A stretch of 13,813 nucleotides of DNA from the NCBI GenBank assembly GCA_046481785.1, contig JAWOJF010000127.1, positions 1 to 13,813 on the forward strand, written 5' to 3'. The notes beneath the pieces were generated by a model. The model worked only from the letters and a program-made list of their open reading frames with translations. It was not told the DNA's origin and did no database searches. This stretch comes from JAWOJF01 sp046481785 (GTDB lineage: Bacteria; Bacteroidota; Ignavibacteria; Ignavibacteriales; Ignavibacteriaceae). Numbering within the stretch: position 1 is the stretch's first letter; each line of letters opens with the position of its first letter. Shown one piece after another: positions 6,831-13,813 of this stretch. The translations under genes and the position numbers were made by a program.

Positions 6831-8129
6831 TTAAACAAACAAAAGCTGAACAAGAATAAAAATAGGCAGCAGCACAATTATCGAGAATTTAAACATATAA
6901 CTGAAAAAATCAGGCATTTTAATATTATTTTCTTCTGCAACTGCTTTAACCATAAAGTTTGGACCGTTTCCTATATAAGTCATACTGCCAAAAAATACTG
7001 CAGCCAAACTAATAGCCTTTAATAAAACTTCCGGTATACCCGCAACCATATCGGCAGAGGCCTGTCCTAAACCTAAAGCAAGTGAGTGGAAAGTTACTGC
7101 AGTGGGAGTATTATCCAAAAAGCTGCTGAGCAGCCCTGTGTAATAATAGAACTGGTGAGGCAATTCCACACCAAGTGATTTTGCATTTGATTGCAGGTAT
7201 AATAAACATGGTACCATTGTAATAAAAATTCCAAGAAACAAATATGCTACTTCTTCAATGGGCCCCCATGTAAAATTGTTGGACTTCCTTATAAGCTTTG
7301 TAGTAAAAACTAATGAAAGGACAGCCATTAAAACAATTACAGCTTCACGTACAAACTTGAAATAGTGATTAATGTTTACGAACCCAAGATACTGTTCATT
7401 AAGAAAAGCTACTGCCAGAACAACACCGGCAAGCCACAAAAAATTAATTTTACCTTCAATTTTTATAGGGCGGATTTGGGTTTTATCTCTTACAACTGCC
7501 TGAACAGGCTCTTTCTTATAGTAGTAGCTATCTGCAAAATAATAAATTATCAGAAGCAGAAGGTTGGCAATAAGCCATTCCGGGGCTAATTTAAAAAACC
7601 ATGTAAAAGGCGCCCCGCGTAAATACATCATAAATAATGGCGGATCACCAAGTGGTGTTAATAAGCCGCCGCAGTTGGCTACAATTCCTATAAAGAAAAG
7701 TATAGTATGAACCTTAAAGGTTCTCTCCTTATTGGTTTGAATGACAGGCCTGATAAGCAGCATAGCAGCGCCTGTTGTACCCATAAATGATGCAAGTACT
7801 GCACCTATGCCTAAAAATGTTGTATTAATAATTGGTTTGGCTTCAATGTCGCCGCTTAAATATATACCACCTGTAATTGCAAATAATGCTCCCAGAAGAA
7901 TGATAAAAGGTAGATAATCAAATACCATTATTTCAATCAAATGATCAGTAAAGCCGGCAGTTAACAGGTATATTAAAACAGGAATGCTTAGAATTACAGC
8001 AATAATCAGTTTGTTTTTATTTTTTTCCCACCAATGATTCCAGAACAGTGGGAAAACAGCAATTGAGCCAAGCATAAGTATAAAAGGCACCAGGCTGAGA
8101 AGAGGTATAGAAAGTTGATCGTGTTCCAT
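6831..8129 (-). CDS. NhaD/CitMHS_2-type sodium:proton antiporter
   Basis: A 432-aa membrane protein with about 11-12 hydrophobic helices, of the ion-transporter superfamily that includes NhaD and citrate carriers. Paired half-repeat signatures are visible: 'GTTGAAMLLIRP' (117-128) and 'NCGGLLTPLGDPP' (152-164) in the first half, 'SSFLDNTPTAVTF' (335-347) and 'GSMTYIGNGPNFMVK' (381-395) in the second. The SxxxDNxP and NGP-type elements are expected around the ion site. Relatives are annotated as Na+/H+ antiporters, but substrate is not proven and a dicarboxylate or other anion is possible. I chose ATG at 8129. An in-frame TTG at 8141 would add four residues, but the AGGGA sequence directly abuts that TTG, whereas it lies 12 bases before the ATG. 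Transcription probably runs on into the pyrophosphatase gene. Confidence 0.85.
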   Translation of the reverse strand: MEHDQLSIPLLSLVPFILMLGSIAVFPLFWNHWWEKNKNKLIIAVILSIPVLIYLLTAGFTDHLIEIMVFDYLPFIILLGALFAITGGIYLSGDIEAKPIINTTFLGIGAVLASFMGTTGAAMLLIRPVIQTNKERTFKVHTILFFIGIVANCGGLLTPLGDPPLFMMYLRGAPFTWFFKLAPEWLIANLLLLIIYYFADSYYYKKEPVQAVVRDKTQIRPIKIEGKINFLWLAGVVLAVAFLNEQYLGFVNINHYFKFVREAVIVLMAVLSLVFTTKLIRKSNNFTWGPIEEVAYLFLGIFITMVPCLLYLQSNAKSLGVELPHQFYYYTGLLSSFLDNTPTAVTFHSLALGLGQASADMVAGIPEVLLKAISLAAVFFGSMTYIGNGPNFMVKAVAEENNIKMPDFFSYMFKFSIIVLLPIFILVQLLFV

Positions 8130-8141
8130 AATTAGTAACAA

Positions 8142-8921
8142 TCCCTTTTTAATTTTTTTTTAGAAGTGAATTACTCTGAAGGTGAATCCCCATAAGCAGT
8201 AGATAATATGCAAGTTAAAAATCCATGTACAATACATGTTTCATAAATAAAAAAATTCAACATTAAAATTATAGAAAATTTTTTAAGAAAAGAAGTGGCT
8301 GAGTATAAAATACTATACTATAAATCAGTGGTGTCCAAATTAAAATTATTATTATAATAATATTCTTAAATAGAGGCAGAATCCGGATTTTTTTATTATC
8401 ATCAAATCGATCCTCAATCTATCATCCCTACGGGACTTTATTTCATTCTGTAATTTATTCTATAAACGTTTAATCCCTGCGGAATTGTAATAATTACAGG
8501 AATACAGGGACTTATACCATAAACAGGTAACTATATGTTAAGGTATAATATATATTGCTGTTTTAAGTCCCGTCAGGAACGTTATGTTTATAGATATAGG
8601 TAATCTCAATATTTGCGAAACAAATTATTATTTTGGACAGATATGCTATAAATAATATCTGGTACACCCCCATTTTAGGTGGCAAAAATTTATAGCACTG
8701 CTTGTACAGAAAGGTCAGAGATTTTTAAAAACTCCTACCGGAGTAAAACACACATTAATTGTTTTCGCTCCGTTAGGAGTGAAACATTAGTAGAAATTCA
8801 GAAAAGTAAAGATAACCTAAGCTCCATATGAGCGGCACATTTCAATAATAATATAATTGCAGTTAAATAATATGCCACCAGATAAATAGGTGTACCTAAT
8901 ATCTTTTAGGTATGTATAAGT
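8142..8921. other. Gene-free interval with degenerate short palindromes
   Basis: About 780 bases with no credible gene on either strand, very AT-rich. The 8142-8420 part should carry the promoter of the minus-strand antiporter, but I cannot place -33/-7 boxes. From about 8420 to 8840 it is a cluster of short hairpins of the 'TCC-TACG-GGA' type, listed separately. Just past the YceH stop are AGGTGTACCT (8888-8897) and ACCTAA/TTAGGT (8894-8899/8906-8911). The latter could be a weak terminator for that gene but has no T-run. Confidence 0.6.
8420..8840. repeat. Cluster of short palindromic elements in both orientations
   Basis: At least seven small hairpins: TCCCTACGGGA (8425-8435), AATCCCTGCGGAATT (8472-8486), TGTAATAATTACA (8486-8498), GTCCCGTCAGGAAC (8567-8580), CACC/GGTG (8665-8668/8678-8681), ACTCCTACCGGAGT (8731-8744), CTCCGTTAGGAG (8768-8779, extendable to 8761-8785) and GCTC/GAGC (8821-8824/8830-8833). 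'TCTATAAACGTTTAATCCC' starts at 8459, and its reverse-complement relative 'TATCTATAAACATAACG' reads leftward from 8596, so at least two units face each other. The pattern resembles short palindromes common between genes in Bacteroidota genomes. I know no settled name or function. Confidence 0.65.
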
Positions 8922-9578
8922 TTACTCGAACTGCTTCTTAAACTTATCAAACTGCTCTTTTAATTCTGCTAATTCCGCCCTTAGAGTTTCAATTTCCGAT
9001 TCAAGTTTTTCTATTCTTTCATCGTTTTTTGAAATCTCCACTTCTTCCTCAGCGGGTACACTTTCAATTACAGGTTCTCCCGAAAGAAGGTGAGTATAGC
9101 GGGATTCTTTCATTCCTGTTTGTTTTGGTAATTTTGTTACAAGCGGCTTTTCGCGGTTAGCAAGATTTCTTAAAACATCTTCTACCTGCATCAGAGATTC
9201 AAAGTTATACATTCTGCCCGTCCGGACTTTTATCTCACCCAGTGTCTGCGCCCCTCTAAGCATAAGTATACACATTACTGCTGTTTCTTCCGGTGAAAAA
9301 TTATATTCTTCCGTAAAGCCTTGCTTATACTTGGGGACTCGCATATCGGAACCGGTAACTCTTCTTACTAATCCCTTCTCTCTTAAACTGTCAATAATCT
9401 CCTCAACAATAACATCCGGATAATTAACTACCGGCTCCCTGTTTGATTTCTGGTTACATGCATTAACAAGTGAATTTAATGTAAGGGGGTAATATTCAGG
9501 CGTTGTAAGTTCTTTTTCTGTTAAAGCACCAATTACCCTTACCTCTTCAGCGGTTAGTACTATTTCATTTAAGTTCAT
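8922..9578 (-). CDS. YceH family (DUF480) winged-helix protein
   Basis: A 218-aa soluble protein close to the length of E. coli YceH (UPF0502, DUF480). It contains two winged-helix-like domains (about 8-85 and 93-165). Family marks are 'LTAEEVRVIGALTEKELTTPEYYPLTLNSLVNACNQ' split over residues 8-43, 'SNREPVV' at 45-51, 'MLRGAQTLGEIK...RM' (106-123) and 'ESRYTHLLSGE' (158-168). The C-terminus (about 184-217) is a strongly charged heptad-like helix, probably a coiled coil for oligomerisation. DNA binding is plausible from the fold but the family's role is unsettled. It reads toward the palindrome cluster and diverges from the secreted esterase gene over 190 bp. A weak GAGAAATT precedes the ATG. 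Confidence 0.92.
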   Translation of the reverse strand: MNLNEIVLTAEEVRVIGALTEKELTTPEYYPLTLNSLVNACNQKSNREPVVNYPDVIVEEIIDSLREKGLVRRVTGSDMRVPKYKQGFTEEYNFSPEETAVMCILMLRGAQTLGEIKVRTGRMYNFESLMQVEDVLRNLANREKPLVTKLPKQTGMKESRYTHLLSGEPVIESVPAEEEVEISKNDERIEKLESEIETLRAELAELKEQFDKFKKQFE

Positions 9579-9768
9579 AATTTCTCAAAATTTCTTTATA
9601 AATGAATTCTTTAAATTTAATAAGGAATTTATCAGAGAACCAAATAACTTTTTTTAAACAGACTATAAACTATTTTCCTAAGTCTATTCCCCATCATTAA
9701 TTTTTTAAATTTATTTCGTATATTAAAATCGCTTCAAATAAACAGCCAAGTACCAAAGAGGAGTGCCT
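9579..9768. promoter_or_regulatory. Divergent upstream region of yceH and the esterase gene
   Basis: 190 AT-rich bases between two genes read outward. AAAGAGGAG (9755-9763) is a strong Shine-Dalgarno for the esterase. It decides the start: ATG at 9769 has 5-base spacing, while the in-frame GTG at 9763 begins on the last base of the RBS itself. I could not find convincing TTG/TAnnTTTG promoter boxes for either direction. Confidence 0.5.
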
Positions 9769-12054
9769 ATGAGAATAATTGATACTATTTTTAATCATAT
9801 TGCCGGCATTACTTTTATAATATTGTTTATACTTACTCATCCTGTATATTCTCAGACCAACCTGCAGAATAAAAACAATATGCTCTCTCAACTTGGCATA
9901 ATTGAACCCCAATTACCCCCCAAGCTTCAGGATACTAATGCTCCGCCCAATACTTACCCGGCGGCTGAAGATAATACAGAGGGTAACTGGACAGATAATG
10001 CAGAACATATTATTACAAGATCAGGATTTGGTTTATGGAATAACTATGATGATATACCCGAAGGCCTTTTCCCGGGTCCCGAATCATGGAGAGTTGGTGA
10101 GTATACGCCTATTGATCTTTTAAAAATGCATAATGGTACAATTATTACTACTGAAGAGCAGTGGTGGAACATGCGGCGGCCTGAAATGCTGAAGGATGTT
10201 CAGGAAGAAGTATGGGGCGTAATACCAGATGATAGTGTGCTTCCGGGTGTTACATGGTCTATGGAAACCTCAGCAGGCGGAACGGGAAACTCTGCTTATA
10301 TTCAAAAGTTAATAACCGGAACAATAGATATTTCAAGGTATCCTGAAGTAAGGAATGTACCTCAAATATCTGCCGTTCTGCGTATTCCCGCAAATGCATC
10401 AAAACCGGTACCTGTAATGATTGTTTTTGCCGGTTTTGGAAATCCTATTGAGACATATTGGAGTTATGCTTTACCAAACGGATGGGGAGTGTGTATCTTT
10501 AATCCCGGTGTACTTCAGCCGGATAATGGAGCGGGCCTTACAAGCTATTTAATCGGTTTGGTTAATAAAGGAGACTGGAGAAAACCAACTGACTGGGGGA
10601 CGCTTGGTGCATGGAGCTGGGGCGTTAGCAGGCTAATCGATTATTTTGAAACTGATGAACATGTGAATGAAAAAGAAATCGGACTTACCGGGCATTCACG
10701 TTATGGGAAAGCCACCCTTGTTGCAATGGCTTATGAACCTCGCCTGGCAATAGCATTCCCAAGCTGCGGCGGCAGTCTTGGAACTAAAATGAACAGGCGC
10801 CACTGGGGGCAGGATCTTGAAAATTCAGGATGGGACCAGGAGTATCACTGGGTTGCCGGAAATTTTTTCAAATGGATGGGACCTTTGAATGAAGGAAGTT
10901 ATTTACCGCGTAAAATAGAAAATTGTCCTGTTGATGCACATTCTCTGCTTGCGTTATGCGCGCCGCGTCCTGTATTTCTTAACAGCGGTACTCAGGATTT
11001 ATGGACTGACCCGTACGGCATTTATCTAACCGGTTGGGGTGCTGTACCAGTTTATGAACTGCTGGGAAAACAGGGATTGGTTATGCCCGATGAAAAACCG
11101 CTGGTTGATACTGATTATATAGAAGGTAATATTGGATACCGTTATCATAATGGCGGACATACTGATGCTCCCGACTGGCCTGCATTTTTTAAGTTTGCTT
11201 CAAAATATATTATTGCACAAAAATTAATAGTTTCAAGCCTGACTTTAAATGTTGCCTCTGCTGAAAACAGTAGTGCTGTTTTTAATGTTATATCAGATAC
11301 TTCATGGAATATTACTCCGGTAGATGAATGGTTAAGTGTAAGTTCTGACACAGGCACAGGTAATGCTGAAATTGCCGTTAGTGCAGAAGCAAATTTTGCT
11401 GATTCTATACGGACAGGTTTGATTATTGCTGCCATTCCCGGACTTTCAGCATTTGATATTACCGTTAGCCAGTCAGCTATTAATACACCGGGAATATCAC
11501 TTTCAGATTCAATAATAAGTGTTAACGCCGATAGTCAGAAAATATCCTTTGCTGTTAAGTCCAATACAACATGGAATGTTTATAATTTTTCCAGCAGGAA
11601 CTGGATTATGCCTGATATGGAATCGGGTTATAATACCAGGACAATAAACCTGGTTATTTCTGCGAACAGCAGCAGCAATTTGCGTAGTGCAAACATAACT
11701 GTTGCTGCCGATAATGCAGGATCCCGGATAATAAAACTAACACAGGCAGGTAAGAGTACAACACCTGTTGAAAAAAAGACCGAAGTAATCAAAGAATTTC
11801 AGTTGATGCAGAACTTTCCAAATCCTTTTAATCCATCAACATCTATAAGTTACAGGATTCCGGAGGCGGGACATGTTTCACTTAAAGTATACAATGTACT
11901 TGGCAGTGAGATTGCCTCATTGGTTAACAAAGAGCAGTCAGCAGGGCAGCACTCGATAAATTTTGATGCATCCGGGTTAGCCGGCGGTGTATATTTCTAT
12001 TCGCTTAAATCGGGCGGAAAAGTACAAACAAGAAGGATGATTTTGGTAAAATGA
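9769..12054 (+). CDS. Secreted CE15-like glucuronoyl esterase with two BACON domains and T9SS signal
   Basis: A 761-aa protein. Residues 1-29 are a signal peptide (hydrophobic 11-23, cleavage near YSQ). The catalytic alpha/beta-hydrolase part (about 70-485) has CE15 marks: 'TLGAWSWGVSRLIDYF' (278-293), the nucleophile elbow GHSRYGK (308-314, Ser310), 'PSCGGS' (331-336), 'LCAPRPVFLNSGTQDLWTDP' (396-415, Asp410 a candidate acid) and 'RYHNGGHTD' (458-466, His464 as likely catalytic His). CE15 enzymes cleave esters between lignin alcohols and the 4-O-methylglucuronic acid of xylan. Two BACON-type beta domains follow (about 489-570 and 575-661), probably for glycan or mucin-like binding or spacing. 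Residues 677-761 are a type A T9SS sorting domain ('NFPNPFNPSTSISYRIP', 'GGVYFYSL', end 'RMILVK'), so it is exported across the outer membrane and may be surface-attached. A related acetyl xylan esterase activity is possible. Confidence 0.88.
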   Translation: MRIIDTIFNHIAGITFIILFILTHPVYSQTNLQNKNNMLSQLGIIEPQLPPKLQDTNAPPNTYPAAEDNTEGNWTDNAEHIITRSGFGLWNNYDDIPEGLFPGPESWRVGEYTPIDLLKMHNGTIITTEEQWWNMRRPEMLKDVQEEVWGVIPDDSVLPGVTWSMETSAGGTGNSAYIQKLITGTIDISRYPEVRNVPQISAVLRIPANASKPVPVMIVFAGFGNPIETYWSYALPNGWGVCIFNPGVLQPDNGAGLTSYLIGLVNKGDWRKPTDWGTLGAWSWGVSRLIDYFETDEHVNEKEIGLTGHSRYGKATLVAMAYEPRLAIAFPSCGGSLGTKMNRRHWGQDLENSGWDQEYHWVAGNFFKWMGPLNEGSYLPRKIENCPVDAHSLLALCAPRPVFLNSGTQDLWTDPYGIYLTGWGAVPVYELLGKQGLVMPDEKPLVDTDYIEGNIGYRYHNGGHTDAPDWPAFFKFASKYIIAQKLIVSSLTLNVASAENSSAVFNVISDTSWNITPVDEWLSVSSDTGTGNAEIAVSAEANFADSIRTGLIIAAIPGLSAFDITVSQSAINTPGISLSDSIISVNADSQKISFAVKSNTTWNVYNFSSRNWIMPDMESGYNTRTINLVISANSSSNLRSANITVAADNAGSRIIKLTQAGKSTTPVEKKTEVIKEFQLMQNFPNPFNPSTSISYRIPEAGHVSLKVYNVLGSEIASLVNKEQSAGQHSINFDASGLAGGVYFYSLKSGGKVQTRRMILVK

Positions 12055-12162
12055 TTTCTTCGCAGTTCGATAAATTGTTGTGCTATAGGTGTACTACGCC
12101 TTGAATTTTTTACTCTATTTTATAAGTATAAATGTATAACGGCAGTTTATTTAGGATATTTT
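12055..12162 (+). promoter_or_regulatory. Spacer before pirin gene
   Basis: 108 bases. No hairpin terminator for the esterase is visible. A TTG followed after 19 bases by TAAGTATA (12103 to about 12132) has the spacing of a Bacteroidota sigma promoter, but the -7 box matches TAnnTTTG poorly. TTTAGGA lies a few bases before the pirin ATG and is a reasonable RBS. Confidence 0.25.
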
Positions 12163-13023
12163 ATGAGAACAATTAAATCAGTTCATAAGGCCATTTCTAC
12201 TCCTATAGATGACCTTGTAACCTATAATGCACTTCCGGGGGATTCATTATCTCTTGAGACATTAAACCCATTTATCTTTCTTAATCATCACGGTCCGCAG
12301 GTATATCCTGCAAATAATAATGGGCTTCCTTTTGGACCTCATCCGCACAGGGGCATGGAAACCGTTACTTTTATATTAGATGGAGATATAAAGCATAAAG
12401 ACTCGGGTGGTTTTGAAAGCGTTATTACTGCCGGCGGTATTCAATGGATGACTGCGGGGCGGGGACTTATCCACATGGAAACATCTTCTGATGAATTTAA
12501 AAAAAATGGCGGACCCCTGGAAATTTTACAACTATGGTTAAACCTTCCGGCAAAAGATAAAATGAAGGAGCCGTTTTACAGCGGCCTGCAAAAAAAAGAT
12601 ATACCGGAAATAAAAATAAATGATAGTAAAGTTACTGTTAACCTGATCTCCGGTAAATGGGAAGATACCAAAGGTGCTTTTGAATCAATAACAGATGTAT
12701 TACTATCTACTATATTTTTTAAGCCGGGTTCCACATTAACTCTGGATGTTCCTGAAGACAACCAGGTTTTCTTTTACATTATAAAAGGAAAATTAAATGT
12801 AAACAAGAAGGAGATTAATGCATTTAATCTTGTTCTGTTTGATCATGATTCAAAAGAAATAAAAATAGAAAGCGCGTCCGATAGTATTTTGCTTTTCGGT
12901 CACGCCAAACCTTTAAATGAACGGATAGTTGCTCAGGGTCCGTTTGTTATGAATTCGCAGCAGGAAATATTAGAAGCATACAGGGACTACAGGAATGGCA
13001 AGTTTGGTATTTGGCAGGATTAA
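12163..13023 (+). CDS. Pirin family protein
   Basis: A 286-aa bicupin protein of normal pirin length. The N-terminal cupin carries the metal site: His60 and His62 in 'GPHPHRGMETVTFIL' (58-72), then His104 and Glu106 in 'GRGLIHMET' (99-107), matching His56, His58, His101 and Glu103 of human pirin. 'ITAGGIQWMTAGRG' (88-101) is also typical. The C-terminal cupin (about 180-265) lacks a metal-binding set, as usual, and the tail 'QQEILEAYRDYRNGKFG' fits the family. Bacterial pirins bind iron or other metals; some are quercetin 2,3-dioxygenases and some bind metabolic enzymes, so the exact role here is open. All four ligands are present. It may be monocistronic, with 108 bp before it and 270 bp after. 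Confidence 0.93.
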   Translation: MRTIKSVHKAISTPIDDLVTYNALPGDSLSLETLNPFIFLNHHGPQVYPANNNGLPFGPHPHRGMETVTFILDGDIKHKDSGGFESVITAGGIQWMTAGRGLIHMETSSDEFKKNGGPLEILQLWLNLPAKDKMKEPFYSGLQKKDIPEIKINDSKVTVNLISGKWEDTKGAFESITDVLLSTIFFKPGSTLTLDVPEDNQVFFYIIKGKLNVNKKEINAFNLVLFDHDSKEIKIESASDSILLFGHAKPLNERIVAQGPFVMNSQQEILEAYRDYRNGKFGIWQD

Positions 13024-13256
13024 ATTTGCAGCCTTCGTAATAAATTTATTCTTCCAGGTACTCATAATTTGAATTACTCACTCCTTTCACTCTCAAATTC
13101 TTCTTCCCGGAGGTTATGCAGAGATTTTCTTGTATATGTTCTTCACATAGGGAAATAATCCAAACTGTATTTGTGTTTAAACTTTATAATCCTTCCAAAT
13201 CATATCAAATCCCATTTACTGTGACTATCTGCAATTTAAGTAAGGCTTAACAAAGT

Positions 13257-13287
13257 TAAATTTGTACAGCTAATTTTTAATATGAGG
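13257..13287 (+). promoter_or_regulatory. Possible Bacteroidota -7 box and RBS of the SDR gene
   Basis: TAAATTTG (13257-13264) matches the Bacteroidota -7 consensus TAnnTTTG exactly; the expected TTG about 19 bases upstream is not clear. GAGG (13284-13287) lies 6 bases before the ATG at 13294. The rest of the 13024-13256 spacer shows no gene or terminator that I can support. Confidence 0.35.
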
Positions 13288-13293
13288 TAAAGT

Positions 13294-13813
13294 ATGAGTG
13301 AGAGCAGCAAGCCTAAAGGTTTCCCTGAACAAAGCCTTGATGCCCCGGGAAATGAACACGAAATGACACCTAAGCCTGAAGTAATAAGAAATAATTACAG
13401 GGGAAGTGATAAGCTAAAAAATAAGGTTGCATTAATCACCGGCGGTGATTCCGGAATAGGAAGATCTGTGGCTGTGCATTTTGCACGCGAAGGCGCTGAT
13501 ATTGCAATTGTATATCTTGAAGAAGATGAGGATGCAGCCGAAACAAAAAAGATGGTTGAGGCTGAAGGTAAAAAATGTTTATTGCTGGCAGGCGATATAC
13601 GCGACAGGGATTTCTGTAAAAGTATTATCAGCAAAGTGGTTGAGGAGTTTGGAAAACTTAATATACTCGTGAATAATGCAGCAGAACAGCACCCCTCAAA
13701 GAGCTTTGAAGAACTGGATCTCGATTTAATGGAGAAAACTTTCCAGACAAACATTTTTGCTATGTTCTATTTATCAAAGGCCGCAGTGGCACACCTTGGT
13801 GAAGGCGATTCTA
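13294..13813 (+). CDS. SDR family oxidoreductase, YghA/GS39-like (3' end cut off)
   Basis: The first 173 residues are present and the reading frame is open to the window edge, so the gene continues beyond it. An N-terminal extension with 'FPEQSLDAPGNEHEMTPKPE' (10-29) and 'YRGSDKLKNKVALITGG' (35-51) is characteristic of the YghA / general stress protein 39 subgroup (about 290 aa). The Rossmann cofactor motif is TGGDSGIG (49-56); Asp101 follows beta-4 in 'AGDIRD'; the structural motif is 'ILVNNAAEQHP' (124-134), where NNAA replaces the usual NNAG, as is normal in this subgroup. The catalytic Ser, Tyr and Lys would lie beyond the cut. Relatives reduce aldehydes or oxidise alcohols with NAD(P) and are linked to general stress. 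Substrate unknown. The ATG is set by a GAGG 6 bases upstream. Confidence 0.9.
   Translation, partial: MSESSKPKGFPEQSLDAPGNEHEMTPKPEVIRNNYRGSDKLKNKVALITGGDSGIGRSVAVHFAREGADIAIVYLEEDEDAAETKKMVEAEGKKCLLLAGDIRDRDFCKSIISKVVEEFGKLNILVNNAAEQHPSKSFEELDLDLMEKTFQTNIFAMFYLSKAAVAHLGEGDS

Noticed and set aside
7365..7589. 74-aa plus-strand ORF within the antiporter gene
   Set aside because: Opposite strand of a conserved membrane protein, with no recognisable features.
9763..9768. GTG start two codons upstream for the esterase
   Set aside because: The GTG begins on the last base of the Shine-Dalgarno AAAGAGGAG; the ATG at 9769 has proper spacing.
11145..11435. Antisense ORF of 96 aa within the esterase gene
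   Set aside because: It lies opposite a well-supported coding frame and shows no domain or RBS; a shadow frame.
13672..13683. NNAA instead of NNAG in the SDR
   Set aside because: NNAAEQHP is normal in the YghA/GS39-like subgroup, so it is not a defect.
13395..13754. 119-aa antisense ORF (Ser-rich) at the window end
   Set aside because: It is the reverse of the SDR coding frame; low-complexity Ser/Phe content is an antisense artefact.

Overview
This is an AT-rich stretch from a member of the Bacteroidota/Ignavibacteriota group, most likely an Ignavibacteria-type organism. The best evidence is the secreted esterase at 9769-12054. It ends in a type IX secretion sorting domain of the 'NFPNPFNPSTSI...' kind with a terminal 'GGVYFYSL...RMILVK', which is very common in Ignavibacteria. 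Weak or absent Shine-Dalgarno sequences on several genes, BACON domains and a DUF5989 microprotein fit the same group. Taxonomy is inference from these marks only.

Layout. 1-433 has no gene but holds two copies of a paired-hairpin repeat. 434-2425 (-) is a membrane-anchored SGNH/GDSL hydrolase with TPRs. It diverges over a 123-bp gap from a periplasmic two-parvulin peptidyl-prolyl isomerase (2549-4330, +). That gene converges on an MFS transporter (4348-5523, -) with a 17-bp gap and a shared hairpin. A 52-aa DUF5989 microprotein (5670-5828, +) is read divergently from the transporter. 5829-6263 has no gene but carries a third copy of the paired-hairpin repeat. Next come a minus-strand pair, an NhaD/CitMHS_2-type ion antiporter (6831-8129) and soluble inorganic pyrophosphatase (6264-6815), 15 bp apart. 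8142-8921 has no gene and is filled with short degenerate palindromes in both orientations. A YceH/DUF480 protein (8922-9578, -) diverges from the CE15-like esterase with two BACON domains and a T9SS signal (9769-12054, +). A pirin (12163-13023, +) follows, then an SDR dehydrogenase cut by the window end (13294-13813, +).

Functionally this is mostly a patchwork of independent housekeeping and envelope genes. The one likely operon is antiporter-pyrophosphatase. The secreted esterase points to plant cell wall (glucuronoxylan/lignin ester) breakdown. The PPIase and the SGNH-TPR protein act in the envelope. Pirin and the YghA/GS39-like SDR are both of stress-associated families but are not clearly co-transcribed.

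I see no tRNA, rRNA, CRISPR array, phage gene or complete insertion sequence. The least explained content is non-coding: the three-copy paired-hairpin family and the palindrome cluster at about 8420-8840. Among genes, the orphan DUF5989 and the HTH-like cytoplasmic head on the SGNH-TPR protein deserve a second look.
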